DNA from: Helicobacter sp.
GTDB taxonomy: Bacteria > Campylobacterota > Campylobacteria > Campylobacterales > Helicobacteraceae
Direction: 5' to 3'
Assembly (NCBI RefSeq): GCF_029067145.1
Contig: NZ_JAIEFA010000022.1
Coordinates: 1 to 27,015, forward strand
DNA: 27,015 bases
The notes under the pieces were generated by a model, which worked only from the letters and a program-made list of their open reading frames with translations, was not told where the DNA came from and searched no databases. Positions 1 through 8,141 of this stretch are shown here, piece after piece (the first letter of the stretch is position 1; each line of letters starts with the position of its first letter). The position numbers and the translations under genes were made by a program.

Positions 1-249
1 CATTTAGCTTATCTCTTAGGAGAAGTCTTAAGTAAAGCAGATAAGTTTTGGTATAAAGGTGGATATTTAAAACTCAACCAAGAGATAAAAAAAGCAAAGC
101 AACTCTATAAAATCCACCAAGAGTATAAAGAAAAACTCCAAGAATTAAATCTTTGTTTTTGTTCATTTTTTTGTGTCAAACAAGAGACCCTATGGAACTT
201 CTTAGACATAATTTGGCAAGAGTGGGACGATGGACACTGCATAGTTTAG
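1..249 (+). CDS. 3' end of an unrecognised protein (truncated by window edge)
   Basis: Frame 1 is open from the first base to a TAG at 247-249, giving an 82-residue C-terminal fragment whose start lies outside the window. It is rich in Lys, Gln and Glu, with a probable helical stretch at about residues 25-48, and has a Trp- and Cys-containing tail (CFCSFFC, then WQEWDDGHC). I recognise no family. It overlaps the first part of the decayed reading frame that begins at 192, so it may itself belong to a degenerate accessory segment rather than to a healthy gene. Confidence 0.4.
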   Translation, partial: HLAYLLGEVLSKADKFWYKGGYLKLNQEIKKAKQLYKIHQEYKEKLQELNLCFCSFFCVKQETLWNFLDIIWQEWDDGHCIV

Positions 250-953
250 TTATTGCAAGAGAGTTTGACAAAACTTTTTGTTTTGAGGATGTAGTGTAAT
301 CTCTTGAACAATTACAATTTAGAAGGCTTGAAAAGATATTCCTATTCAAATTTGTTTAGTTTTTATACGCATTTAAAAGAATTGCAAAAGAATATTTTAA
401 AAATTGCATTTTTAGATACAAAGGAATTAAATTCCAATGGTGTTATTCCAAAGTTGCAAACCATAGCAAGGGATTTCGGATTTATTCCTATTCAGGATTG
501 CCATAAAAAGGTTCTGCAAACCAATATTTTAAAGGAAGTGCTTATTTATTTCTGCCCCTTACTTTCAAAACTAAGGATTTTAAAATTATCCTTGCAATTC
601 ATAGTGATAATTCACAAATGATAGATTTGTATCAAGAAATTATGGGAAAAGCAAATGAAGTCATCGGAGTTTATATTGATAAAGACAAGGCGGAATCTTT
701 TAGAGCAAATGAGATTTATAAGGAATCCTGTAAGTATTTAAAAAATTTTATGGAATGACTTGAGGAAAGATTCCAACAAGAAGACGCAAAGGCATTAACG
801 ATAAATGATATTAAACAAGAACCTGAAGCAAGAAAACACATTAAATGTGTTCTTGATAAAGAAGTGGCTACAATAGCTCAATATCGTCCCGACATTGTAG
901 AATCTTGGAAATATTATCAAGAGTTTGAAAGAATGTGTAAGGAGTTAGATTAG
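192..953 (+). pseudogene. Decayed coding region with stops and frameshifts
   Basis: A reading frame can be followed from ATG 192 to TAG 951-953 only by correcting lesions. Frame 0 is open from 192 to a TAA at 297-299. Protein-like sequence then runs in frame 1 (about 304-507). It returns to frame 0 after the A5 run at 505-509, where one lost A would restore a continuous Lys-Lys-Gly-Ser-Ala reading. An in-frame TGA at 756-758 interrupts Met-Glu-stop-Leu-Glu, where TGG (Trp) would be a one-base change. The last part (618-953) is a charged, helix-rich soluble protein. I do not recognise the family. The pattern fits an inactivated accessory gene. Alternatives are two or three short real ORFs (192-299, 304-621, 618-758) or sequencing errors. 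Confidence 0.55.
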
Positions 954-959
954 GTGTCC

Positions 960-1035
960 TTGCGAGCGGTTACAAATCGCGTGGCAAACTACTTCAGTCA
1001 TTGCGAGGTTTTTAAACCAAAAAATCTCCTCGCAA
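960..1035. repeat. Dispersed TTGCGAG inverted-repeat element
   Basis: TTGCGAG occurs at 960-966 and again as TTGCGAGG at 1001-1008, facing CCTCGCAA at 1028-1035. The last two form a perfect 8-bp inverted repeat with a 19-nt loop. The sequence between (GTGGCAAACTACTTCAGTCATTGCGAG) resembles the 'cgtggcaatctac...tcattgcgag' intergenic repeats common in Campylobacterota genomes. It lies between the decayed gene and the 3' end of leuC. It could be a REP/MITE-like element or a leuC terminator hairpin. The comparison with other genomes is from memory. Confidence 0.5.
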
Positions 1036-1095
1036 GGGCATAGCGGGGCGTATTATCATACAAGTTAAATTTACTCGCAAAGAGAATGCGGAATC

Positions 1096-2361
1096 CTAAA
1101 GTCTCGGGTCGGCGATTTTGCCGACAATTGCGCTTTTTGCTGCAACAGCAGAATTTGCAAGATAAACTTCAGAATTGCGTGCGCCCATTCTACCGATGAA
1201 GTTACGATTGGTGGTGGAGACACATCTTTCCTTATCGCCCAAAATCCCCATATATCCGCCCAAGCACGCACCGCAAGTTGGATTTGAAATCAGTGCGCCC
1301 GCTTCTAGCAAAATATCAATATAGCCTAATTTATACGCTTCTTTGTAGATTTGTTGTGTGCCGGGAGTGATAATAAGGCGAACATCAGAATGCACTTTCT
1401 TGCCTTTTAGAATCTCGCTTGCGATTCTTAAATCGCTTAGGCGTCCATTTGTGCAGCTGCCGATAAAAACCTGGTCAATTTTCAAATCATCTTGGACTGC
1501 TTGAGAAATGCTTTTGCCATTGCTTGGGAGATAAGGATAGGCGATTACGGGTTCAAGCTTGCTAATATCAATAGTAAGAGTGCGCGTATAATGTGCGTCA
1601 GGGTCAGAGAAAAATTCTTTTGGTTTGGCGCGTAAATTTGGACGATTTGCCAAAAATTCACGCGTAATGGAATCAGGAGCGATGATTCCATTTTTTGCCC
1701 CTGCTTCAATCGCCATATTGCAAAGCGAAAAGCGGTCGTCCATACTTAAATATGCGATTCCGTCTCCGCAAAATTCAAGCGTTTGATAGAGCGCACCATC
1801 TACGCCAATTTGACGAATAATCTCTAAGATTAAATCTTTGCCATAGATATGGGGCGCAGGCTTGCCGACAAATTCAACTTTGATAGCACTTGGGACTTTA
1901 AACCAATTTCTCCCTGTAATCATCGCATAAGCCAAATCCGTGCTTCCCATTCCTGTGCTAAATGCTCCTAAAGCTCCGTGTGTGCAAGTGTGGGAATCTG
2001 CTCCGATGATGACATCGCCACTGACAACCAAGCCTTTTTCTGGCAATAGCGCGTGTTCAATCCCCATATCTTTTTCATCAAAATAATGCTTTAATTTGTG
2101 CTTTTTAGCAAAATCACGACTAATGCGTGCCTGATTTGCACTTGCAATGTCCTTTGCGGGAATGAAATGGTCCATTACAATGCAGAATCCATCAGGATTT
2201 GCAAGCTTTTGCGCTCCGCTTTGCTCATAAGCCTTAATAGAAAGAGGTGTTGTAATGTCATTGCCAATCACCATATCAATGGGAGAATCCACAATTTCTC
2301 CTGCATAAACTGCTTTTCCTACGTGGTCTGAAAAGATTTTTTCTGTAATCGTCTGCCCCAT
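1096..2361 (-). CDS. leuC: 3-isopropylmalate dehydratase large subunit
   Basis: LeuC, with LeuD, isomerises 2-isopropylmalate to 3-isopropylmalate in cytosolic leucine biosynthesis, using an aconitase-type [4Fe-4S] cluster. The 421-residue length suits the short LeuC class found in archaea and many bacteria. The three cluster cysteines are visible: Cys303 in GSCTNGR and Cys363/Cys366 in NPTCGACLGG. The substrate-site stretch GADSHTCTHGALGAF (about 120-134) is intact, as is NRNFIGRMG near the C terminus. AAAGGAG precedes ATG 2361 at good spacing. It is the last gene of the long minus-strand run, 20 nt after hisG. No leuD follows within the window, so the small subunit must be encoded elsewhere. 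Confidence 0.96.
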   Translation of the reverse strand: MGQTITEKIFSDHVGKAVYAGEIVDSPIDMVIGNDITTPLSIKAYEQSGAQKLANPDGFCIVMDHFIPAKDIASANQARISRDFAKKHKLKHYFDEKDMGIEHALLPEKGLVVSGDVIIGADSHTCTHGALGAFSTGMGSTDLAYAMITGRNWFKVPSAIKVEFVGKPAPHIYGKDLILEIIRQIGVDGALYQTLEFCGDGIAYLSMDDRFSLCNMAIEAGAKNGIIAPDSITREFLANRPNLRAKPKEFFSDPDAHYTRTLTIDISKLEPVIAYPYLPSNGKSISQAVQDDLKIDQVFIGSCTNGRLSDLRIASEILKGKKVHSDVRLIITPGTQQIYKEAYKLGYIDILLEAGALISNPTCGACLGGYMGILGDKERCVSTTNRNFIGRMGARNSEVYLANSAVAAKSAIVGKIADPRL

Positions 2362-2381
2362 TTGAACTCCTTTATCTAAGA

Positions 2382-2990
2382 TTAAATTTGTGTTTTAAAA
2401 AATTTTTGAATCTCCAAAATTTCTAATTTTTGTGCATAAAAGCTATTAGGATTCGCAACTAAATAAGCACTAATTTCCATAATGATTTCATCAATTTTGA
2501 GGTTATTTTGGCGCATAGTATCTCCTGTCTCTACTAAATCCACGATAGCATCTGCCATACCCACAAGAGGAGCTAGCTCAATAGAGCCATAAAGCTTGAT
2601 AATCTCTACACTTATTGCCTTTTTGGCAAAAAAACTTTTGGTAATATTAACCATTTTGGTTGCAATTTTTAAATTTGGATTAGAAAAATCCAATATGTAA
2701 TGATTGGGAGAGCCAATAGCGATTTTGCATTTGCCAAACCCCAAGTCAAGCAGGCGCACAAGCGAGCTTTGCTGCTCTTCCAAGACATCTAATCCTACGA
2801 CGCCAATATCTGCCGCTCCCCGCTCCACATAAATAGGAACATCTTGATTGCGTACAAGCATAAATTCAAATTTTTCTTTGGTTAAGATGAGTTTGCGGTC
2901 ATCAAAACAAAGCGGCTCGCCTACGAATTTTTCAAAAATTTGAAGTGTTTTGTCTGCGATTCTACCTTTGGGCAATGCAATTTTTATCAT
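2382..2990 (-). CDS. hisG: ATP phosphoribosyltransferase, short form
   Basis: HisG catalyses the first step of histidine biosynthesis, ATP plus PRPP to phosphoribosyl-ATP. At 202 residues it is the short form (HisGS), which lacks the C-terminal regulatory domain and normally needs HisZ for activity and histidine feedback. The PRPP-binding loop DLVETGDTMRQNN is at about 151-163, and the N terminus IKIALPKGRI is typical. The start codon overlaps the coaX stop (ATGA), which suggests translational coupling. No hisZ or other his gene is present here, so hisG is detached from any his operon within this window. Confidence 0.94.
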   Translation of the reverse strand: MIKIALPKGRIADKTLQIFEKFVGEPLCFDDRKLILTKEKFEFMLVRNQDVPIYVERGAADIGVVGLDVLEEQQSSLVRLLDLGFGKCKIAIGSPNHYILDFSNPNLKIATKMVNITKSFFAKKAISVEIIKLYGSIELAPLVGMADAIVDLVETGDTMRQNNLKIDEIIMEISAYLVANPNSFYAQKLEILEIQKFFKTQI

Positions 2991-3625
2991 ACATAAATTC
3001 CTTGTGAGGTGAAGTTTTCGTTGATAGCTTTTTGCATTCCTTTAAACACAAGCAAATCATCATAAAAGCAATCCTTAAAGAATCTTGAAAGAAATTTGCC
3101 ATCTCCTCCTGTGAAGTGAATTTTTTTATTTTTGGAGGTGTTTTTGAGCATTAAAAGGATAGAGTTTAGCATACCATAGCTTACTGCGTCCCTTGTATTT
3201 TGTGGGAAAGTATCCAAATCCACTCCCAAATTCATCTCACAATCTAGTACAGAAATGCTGCTAAACATTTTGCGATATTTTGCGATTCCGGGCATAATAA
3301 AACCCCCTAGATGAATGCCTTGCTGCATAATATCTACCGTGATGGCACTTCCTGCATCCACGATGACACCATCGCTAATTGCCTTGCAAGCCGCGATTCT
3401 GTCAATGCCTAAACCTTTGTAATTTGTATCAATGTTTAAATAAGGCGTCAAGTCAAAACAGCGAGGATGTGCATAGAGCAAGGCATTTGTAGAATCCTCA
3501 TTGACGCTGATATACATAATGAGCTCTTTGGAATCCTTAGGGGTTAATTTGGTTTTTTCCTCTTTCCAAATTCTGCCGCGATAATAAAAATGTAAAAAGG
3601 TGTTACCAATATCACAGAGAATCAT
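2987..3625 (-). CDS. coaX: Type III pantothenate kinase
   Basis: CoaX phosphorylates pantothenate with ATP, the first step of coenzyme A synthesis; the type III enzyme belongs to the ASKHA fold and is insensitive to CoA feedback. Visible motifs are the phosphate-binding DIGNT at residues 5-9, GLGIDRIAA at 71-79 with the conserved Asp, and DAGSAITVD at 90-98. The length of 212 is slightly short for the family (about 220-260) but close to other Helicobacter versions. The start has a GAGG box a few bases upstream, and the gene begins 7 nt after the lipoprotein stop. Its place beside the lipoprotein/TPR/dut/greA/lpxB group agrees with my memory of the H. pylori HP0862 neighbourhood. Confidence 0.93.
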   Translation of the reverse strand: MILCDIGNTFLHFYYRGRIWKEEKTKLTPKDSKELIMYISVNEDSTNALLYAHPRCFDLTPYLNIDTNYKGLGIDRIAACKAISDGVIVDAGSAITVDIMQQGIHLGGFIMPGIAKYRKMFSSISVLDCEMNLGVDLDTFPQNTRDAVSYGMLNSILLMLKNTSKNKKIHFTGGDGKFLSRFFKDCFYDDLLVFKGMQKAINENFTSQGIYV

Positions 3626-3632
3626 TACGCCT

Positions 3633-4658
3633 CTATTCTACTTCTAAAATTTTGTTACCAACGAAAATTTTGCGCATTCCAGAAAATGTGGGATTCGTAA
3701 TTTCATCTGGAAGTGCGAAAATAGAGCTATTTTGCAATTCATCATCTAATACAATAAGATAGCCTTGTGTTTCTAAAATCACAATATTTCTTCCGTGATT
3801 TGCTGCAGTAAAATGTGCAAAAGGAAATTTTACACGTCGTTTTTCGTTTAAATCTTGGTCTGTTAAGATAACTTCTCCCTCACTTGTAAAGATAAAGATT
3901 CTATCCTCAAAAAATAAAATGTCTTTGATGTTTGCATTAAAGGTGTTAATAACGCTTGGGCTAACAGAAATAATGCGTTTAGGCGTAGCTGCAACCATAC
4001 GATTTCCGATTGCTTCTAAGAAAATCACATTATTGAAATATTTATCACCATTGACAACAATATTCCGAATCATTTGCATATTATTTTTATCTATGATGAC
4101 GAGTTTTCCATCTAGGGTTGGTATAACGACAATATCATTTAAAAAATAGGGTGCGGCAATCAATGTATTGTTGGTAGGCGCTAATGCGCTGTCTTGTTTA
4201 TAAGCAATTTGACTTCTGTTTAAATCATAGAGTGCGAAAGTATTGTTATCAAAAATTACCGCAATAAGCTGTCCATACATAGAAGCACTAATGGGAGTGT
4301 TGTCAAATGTAATGGAAGTTTGCGTATTGTCCTCTTTGTGTATTAATAAAAGAGACTGATAGGTGCTTGCTAAGTAATAATCTTCTGTTTGATTAAGATA
4401 CCGCGCATCTTTTGGGAGATAGACATTTGGGATTTCAGAATATTTTGTAATAAATTGTCCGTTTTTTAAGGTTGCACCATCACGAACAAGAGAAACAATA
4501 GGGGAAGGAATAGAATCATTAAAGGAAATTTTACCTTTAATTTCTTCCTCTTTTGGCTCAAAATAATATTTAGAACCACACCCGCTAAGAGATAAAAATA
4601 TAAAAAGACTCAAAAATAATAAAAGAGGATTCTTAAGAATGTTACTTCTTGACATCAT
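3633..4658 (-). CDS. Lipoprotein with BamB-like beta-propeller character
   Basis: A 341-residue predicted lipoprotein. A hydrophobic signal peptide (about 9-24) ends in the lipobox LSGC, with Cys27 as the lipidation site. The mature part is made of repeating beta-rich blades with hydrophobic-Asp turns (for example VVIPTLDGKLVIIDKNN and YGQLIAVIFDNNTFALYDLN), consistent with a WD/PQQ-type propeller. By analogy with BamB it could help outer-membrane protein assembly. The analogy is strengthened because the upstream gene is YfgM-like, and yfgM-bamB are neighbours in E. coli. Two in-frame ATGs (4658 and 4653-4655) follow AAGGAA; the second has the better spacing. The 5' end overlaps the upstream gene by 17 nt. 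BamB function is an inference. Confidence 0.75.
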   Translation of the reverse strand: MMSRSNILKNPLLLFLSLFIFLSLSGCGSKYYFEPKEEEIKGKISFNDSIPSPIVSLVRDGATLKNGQFITKYSEIPNVYLPKDARYLNQTEDYYLASTYQSLLLIHKEDNTQTSITFDNTPISASMYGQLIAVIFDNNTFALYDLNRSQIAYKQDSALAPTNNTLIAAPYFLNDIVVIPTLDGKLVIIDKNNMQMIRNIVVNGDKYFNNVIFLEAIGNRMVAATPKRIISVSPSVINTFNANIKDILFFEDRIFIFTSEGEVILTDQDLNEKRRVKFPFAHFTAANHGRNIVILETQGYLIVLDDELQNSSIFALPDEITNPTFSGMRKIFVGNKILEVE

Positions 4659-5235
4659 TATTTCCTTGAATGCTCAAATGTTCTAATGCATTGGCAAAAT
4701 CTCTAATAGGAGAATCGTTTTGGATTTTGGATAAAATCACCTTTGCTTCCTTGCTCTTGCCTGCTTGAATCTCCAAAAATGCAGCCTGTAAATAACCAAA
4801 ATCTCCCGATTCTTTGGAATCTAGTGTGTTTAAATCTTGATTCAAAGATGCGTTTTGCGATTTAGCAAATTGTGCGATAATAGGGTCTTTGCAGGATTCT
4901 AATTTTTTGAGAGTTTCTTTATCATTGGATTCCAATGCTTTTTGAAAAAGATACAAATCATAAAGTCTGCTTTGAGAGTTTTTAAGCGAAGTGATTGCAT
5001 TTTCATCTCCCTTTAGAGCTTCTTCATAGAGATTAGAAAGCTTTTGTTGTTGATTTTCTTGATAATAATTATTGCCCATATAGCCAAAGATAAGCACCAC
5101 AATGCCAACCAATAATGCAATGAGTGGAATCTTGTAACGTTTGAACCACCCCTCAAAACGAATGAGGCTTTCTAGCATTTTTTCATCATTACTCATTTCT
5201 TCTTTAATAAAATCTACATTTTGTTTTAGGCTCAA
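4642..5235 (-). CDS. YfgM/TPR-like membrane-anchored protein
   Basis: A 197-residue protein with a charged cytoplasmic N terminus, one transmembrane segment at about 36-53 (IPLIALLVGIVVLIFGYMG) and a helical periplasmic domain with alanine-rich TPR-like pairs. This is the layout of YfgM, the SecYEG-associated ancillary protein of E. coli. The start is TTG at 5235, supported by AAAGGAG six bases upstream; the next ATG is 13 codons in and has no comparable site. It is followed with overlap by the BamB-like lipoprotein. It appears to match the conserved hypothetical in the H. pylori block (HP0864, from memory). Its exact role is unknown. Confidence 0.7.
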   Translation of the reverse strand: MSLKQNVDFIKEEMSNDEKMLESLIRFEGWFKRYKIPLIALLVGIVVLIFGYMGNNYYQENQQQKLSNLYEEALKGDENAITSLKNSQSRLYDLYLFQKALESNDKETLKKLESCKDPIIAQFAKSQNASLNQDLNTLDSKESGDFGYLQAAFLEIQAGKSKEAKVILSKIQNDSPIRDFANALEHLSIQGNNDVKK

Positions 5236-5261
5236 ATTTTCTCCTTTATTTCAATCTTTTG

Positions 5262-5693
5262 TTATTTTCCTGTGCTTCCAAAACCTTTTTTACCACGCTT
5301 TGTTTTATCTAGTGTTTGAACGACTTTGATTTTTGCTTGTTTGACTTTACAAAGCACCGCTTGTGCGATTCTATCTCCTGTATTAATCTTGAAATCTTCG
5401 TCGCCGAAGTTTATCGCAATGATTTTGATTTCTCCCCGATAATCCGAATCAATCGTTCCAGGAGAATTAAGAATCGTAATGCCATATTTTAAGGCTAATC
5501 CGCTTCTAGGACGCACTTGGATTTCGTATCCTTTGGGGAAACTAAAACTAAGTCCGGTGGGAATCAATGCCCATTTGCCTTTTTCCAAAATCAAATCTTC
5601 ACTCGCGCAAAGGTCAAATCCTGCGGCTTCTTTGCTCTGATATTTTGGAATCACAGCATTTGGGGTTAAAGTTTTAATTTTTAAATTTGCCAT
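5262..5693 (-). CDS. dut: dUTP diphosphatase (trimeric dUTPase)
   Basis: Dut hydrolyses dUTP to dUMP and pyrophosphate, keeping uracil out of DNA and supplying dUMP for thymidylate synthesis. All five motifs of the trimeric family are present: AAGFDLCA (about 23-30), RPRSGLA (61-67), GTIDSDYRGE (79-88, with the catalytic Asp), GDRIAQ (106-111) and the C-terminal arm RGKKGFGSTG (133-142). The length of 143 residues is normal. It starts 9 nt after greA, within the same minus-strand run. Confidence 0.97.
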   Translation of the reverse strand: MANLKIKTLTPNAVIPKYQSKEAAGFDLCASEDLILEKGKWALIPTGLSFSFPKGYEIQVRPRSGLALKYGITILNSPGTIDSDYRGEIKIIAINFGDEDFKINTGDRIAQAVLCKVKQAKIKVVQTLDKTKRGKKGFGSTGK

Positions 5694-5702
5694 ACAATTG
5701 CC

Positions 5703-6182
5703 TTAGAATTGAATCGGTTGATAAAAAATCTCTAAAACCTCATACTCTACGCGCCCTTTTGGCAAAGTTATGCTCACTTCATCGCCCGCAACTTTTCCTA
5801 AAAGTTGTTTAGCTAAGGGAGAATGGTAAGAGATTAAACCTTTTTCTGGATTGCTTTCTGTTGCTCCAACAATCGTATAAGTGAAAGTTTCTTCAGTATC
5901 TAAATCCTCTAATTTAATAGTTGAACCAAAGCTAATTTTGCTATGCTCTAGTGTAGATGGGTCAATGACGCGAGCATCTGCGACAAGTTGTGTTAGCTCA
6001 TTAATACGCGCATCTAAAAAGAGCTGACGCTCTCTTGCAGCGTGGTATTCTGCATTTTCTTTCAAATCCCCGTGCTCTCTTGCAGTGTCAATTTCAATAA
6101 TATTTTTTGGTCGTTCAACTTCTTTAAGATTTTTGAGTTCAGAAATTAATTTATCATAACCATATTTGGTCATAGGTTCCAT
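5703..6182 (-). CDS. greA: Transcription elongation factor GreA
   Basis: GreA enters the secondary channel of RNA polymerase and stimulates cleavage of backtracked transcripts. The 159-residue length is standard. The N-terminal coiled-coil begins with the usual MTKYGYDKLISEL pattern and includes the family hallmark DTAREHGDLKENAEYHAA (about 48-65), whose acidic tip residues are intact. The C-terminal FKBP-like domain includes LISYHSPLAKQLLGKVAGDEV. ATG 6182 is preceded by AAGGGAA at good spacing. The 66-nt gap to lpxB is the widest in this part of the run and could hold a separate promoter, but I see none that is convincing. Confidence 0.96.
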   Translation of the reverse strand: MEPMTKYGYDKLISELKNLKEVERPKNIIEIDTAREHGDLKENAEYHAARERQLFLDARINELTQLVADARVIDPSTLEHSKISFGSTIKLEDLDTEETFTYTIVGATESNPEKGLISYHSPLAKQLLGKVAGDEVSITLPKGRVEYEVLEIFYQPIQF

Positions 6183-6248
6183 AGCTTCCCTTAAGAATAA
6201 AAATAATTTAGATATAGTAAAGAAAATAGGGTTAAAAAGCCCTTTATT

Positions 6249-7454
6249 TTATAAATTTTTTGCAAAATTTTGTAATTTTTTTGCGCAGGATTCCGCACTG
6301 CCGTGTGCAAGATATTGAGAGAGAATCTTTTTTTGTTTAAAAAAATAGGAATAATCAAAATGAAAATACGCATTTTGCAGATTCTCTACATTTACGCAAT
6401 CTTGTAAAAATTCCGGGTGAATGGGAAAAACAGAGGGATTGGGATTGTTTTTGGGGGCATTAAAAAAATGAAATTCTAAAAAAATATTTGCTAAACCAAT
6501 GTAATTTAAATGAACCAAAGTTTTAGCAATCCAATAATCTAATCTTTTGGCTTTGTAGGCTAAAATCGTTGGAATCCCAAGCAATGTAGATTCTAAAGTT
6601 GCTGTACCGCTACATACAAAAGCAAATTCGCTTTGTTGTAATCCAAGATAAGTATCAAAGGAAATTTCAAATGCACTAATATCTCCATAGATTTCGTTTA
6701 AGTTTTGTGTTGCAAAAGATTTAGGAATAATCAAAATGGCACTTTTCCCTTGCGTTTTTAAGGTTTGAGCAAGTTGATTGAAAATAGGAAACAAAGCACG
6801 AATTTCGCTTCTACGAGAGCCGGGCATAAAGGCGATTTTTTGGGTTTTTTGAGGTGCATCAAAGGAATAAGGAATCACATCAAGAAGTGGGTGTCCCATA
6901 TAGGTAATTGGAGCGGTTTTTGGATAAAAGTTTTTTTCAAAAGGCAAAATGCCCCATAATTCATCACAAGTTTCACTTAAAATGCGCGCACGTTTAGGTT
7001 TCCAAGCCCAAACTTGAGGCAAGATATAATAAATAATGCGCGGTTTTTTTTGAGATTTTGTTTTGGAAATGAGTTTGCGAATCGTTTGGATTAAAGGAAT
7101 ATTAAAAGAAGAGGAATCCATAAAAAGTGCTACATCGCAAGTGGAGGCAATTTGTGCAAGCTGATTTTTGAGTTTGAAAAATTTTGGAATGAGTTTAAGA
7201 ATCCCGACAAATCCCATAACGCGAAAGGATTCGGGATTGTAAATAGTTGGAGAGAAAAAATGAGAATGTGCGGAATCTGCATTGGGCTGCGCAGTGTTTT
7301 GCGATTCTTTCAACGCTTGCCGAATCAACACTTCATCAAAGATTCCATAAAGGACAAAGGGGGTTTGCGTTTGTTGTAGGGATTTGAGTAGATTTGCTAA
7401 ATGGAGGTTGGCAGAGTATTCTATCGCAGAGACGAAAAGATTTAATGGTTCCAT
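6249..7454 (-). CDS. lpxB: Lipid-A-disaccharide synthase
   Basis: LpxB condenses UDP-2,3-diacylglucosamine with lipid X to make the lipid A disaccharide, a GT19 reaction at the inner face of the cytoplasmic membrane. Seen along the 401 residues are an N-terminal SAIEYSANLHLANLL in place of the usual SAGEASGD, a pattern I recall as similarly diverged in H. pylori LpxB; YILPQVWAWKPKR in the middle; then YMGHPLLD, FMPGSRRSEI (nucleotide-binding loop) and the sugar-nucleotide site CSGTATLESTLLG. The start ATG 7454 has no strong ribosome-binding site and lies 12 nt after the coiled-coil gene. Confidence 0.95.
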   Translation of the reverse strand: MEPLNLFVSAIEYSANLHLANLLKSLQQTQTPFVLYGIFDEVLIRQALKESQNTAQPNADSAHSHFFSPTIYNPESFRVMGFVGILKLIPKFFKLKNQLAQIASTCDVALFMDSSSFNIPLIQTIRKLISKTKSQKKPRIIYYILPQVWAWKPKRARILSETCDELWGILPFEKNFYPKTAPITYMGHPLLDVIPYSFDAPQKTQKIAFMPGSRRSEIRALFPIFNQLAQTLKTQGKSAILIIPKSFATQNLNEIYGDISAFEISFDTYLGLQQSEFAFVCSGTATLESTLLGIPTILAYKAKRLDYWIAKTLVHLNYIGLANIFLEFHFFNAPKNNPNPSVFPIHPEFLQDCVNVENLQNAYFHFDYSYFFKQKKILSQYLAHGSAESCAKKLQNFAKNL

Positions 7455-7466
7455 TGGTTTTAAAAT

Positions 7467-8141
7467 TTACGAATCGTGCGAGGATTCGCCAGAATCTTTG
7501 GGGGCTTGATTGGGCTGAGTTTGCACTAATTTGCTAGAATCCTCTTGCAAATGTTGAATTTCAGATTCTAGCTTTGAGCTTTCCAAAAGAAGCGTTTTGA
7601 GCTGGGATTGTATTTTGGTTAGGGTATCAAAAAGCAAAGTAGCAGATTCCAAAGGAACATACTCTTTAGCGGGGTTGGCAAGCAGTCGCTGGTGTTTTTG
7701 ATAGGAAATCTCTAATTTCTCTAAGGCTTTTGGGCGCACAAGAGAAATGTTTTGTAGGATTTTCTCTGTGGATTTTAAAGATTTCTTAAGATTTTGATAT
7801 TGTGTTTCTAAGGCTGTCCAATCCAATGTTTGGGATTCTAAAGTATCAGTTGCTAAAGAGTGGGATTGGTTTAGAGATTCAAGCTGTTGCTCTTTGATAG
7901 TAATCTCATTTGTCAAGGTTTTATTTCTTTGTTCTAGTTCTTTATTGTCTGCTAAGAGCAACGCATTTTTGGCGGATATTTCATTGAAAGATTCCATTAA
8001 GGAATCTTTATCCTTTTTGAGTGCGTCAAATTCTTCATTAAAACGTTTTTTTTCTGTTTCAAAAATAGTGTAAATTTGCCAAGATTCCTTGATTTCGTCT
8101 AATTTTTTGGTGAGTTCTTGGAGTGCAGAAAGATTTTGCAT
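7467..8141 (-). CDS. Coiled-coil protein of unknown function
   Basis: About 224 residues, almost wholly heptad-like and rich in Leu, Glu, Lys and Gln (for example KKLDEI, LEQRNKTLTNEI, LESEIQHLQ), with a disordered Ser/Gln/Asp-rich tail. There is no signal peptide, membrane segment or cysteine. I chose ATG 8141 because it overlaps the Nudix stop as TAATG, a classic coupling junction; a TTG at 8147 would add two residues. No family is recognised. It sits between the Nudix gene and lpxB and is co-oriented, but nothing in the sequence reveals its partner. The GAATC/GATTC word is unusually dense in its 3' end. Confidence 0.75.
   Translation of the reverse strand: MQNLSALQELTKKLDEIKESWQIYTIFETEKKRFNEEFDALKKDKDSLMESFNEISAKNALLLADNKELEQRNKTLTNEITIKEQQLESLNQSHSLATDTLESQTLDWTALETQYQNLKKSLKSTEKILQNISLVRPKALEKLEISYQKHQRLLANPAKEYVPLESATLLFDTLTKIQSQLKTLLLESSKLESEIQHLQEDSSKLVQTQPNQAPKDSGESSHDS

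Noticed and set aside
6228..6243. Terminator between lpxB and greA (AGGG/CCCT)
   Set aside because: Only a 4-bp stem with an 8-nt loop; too weak to call.
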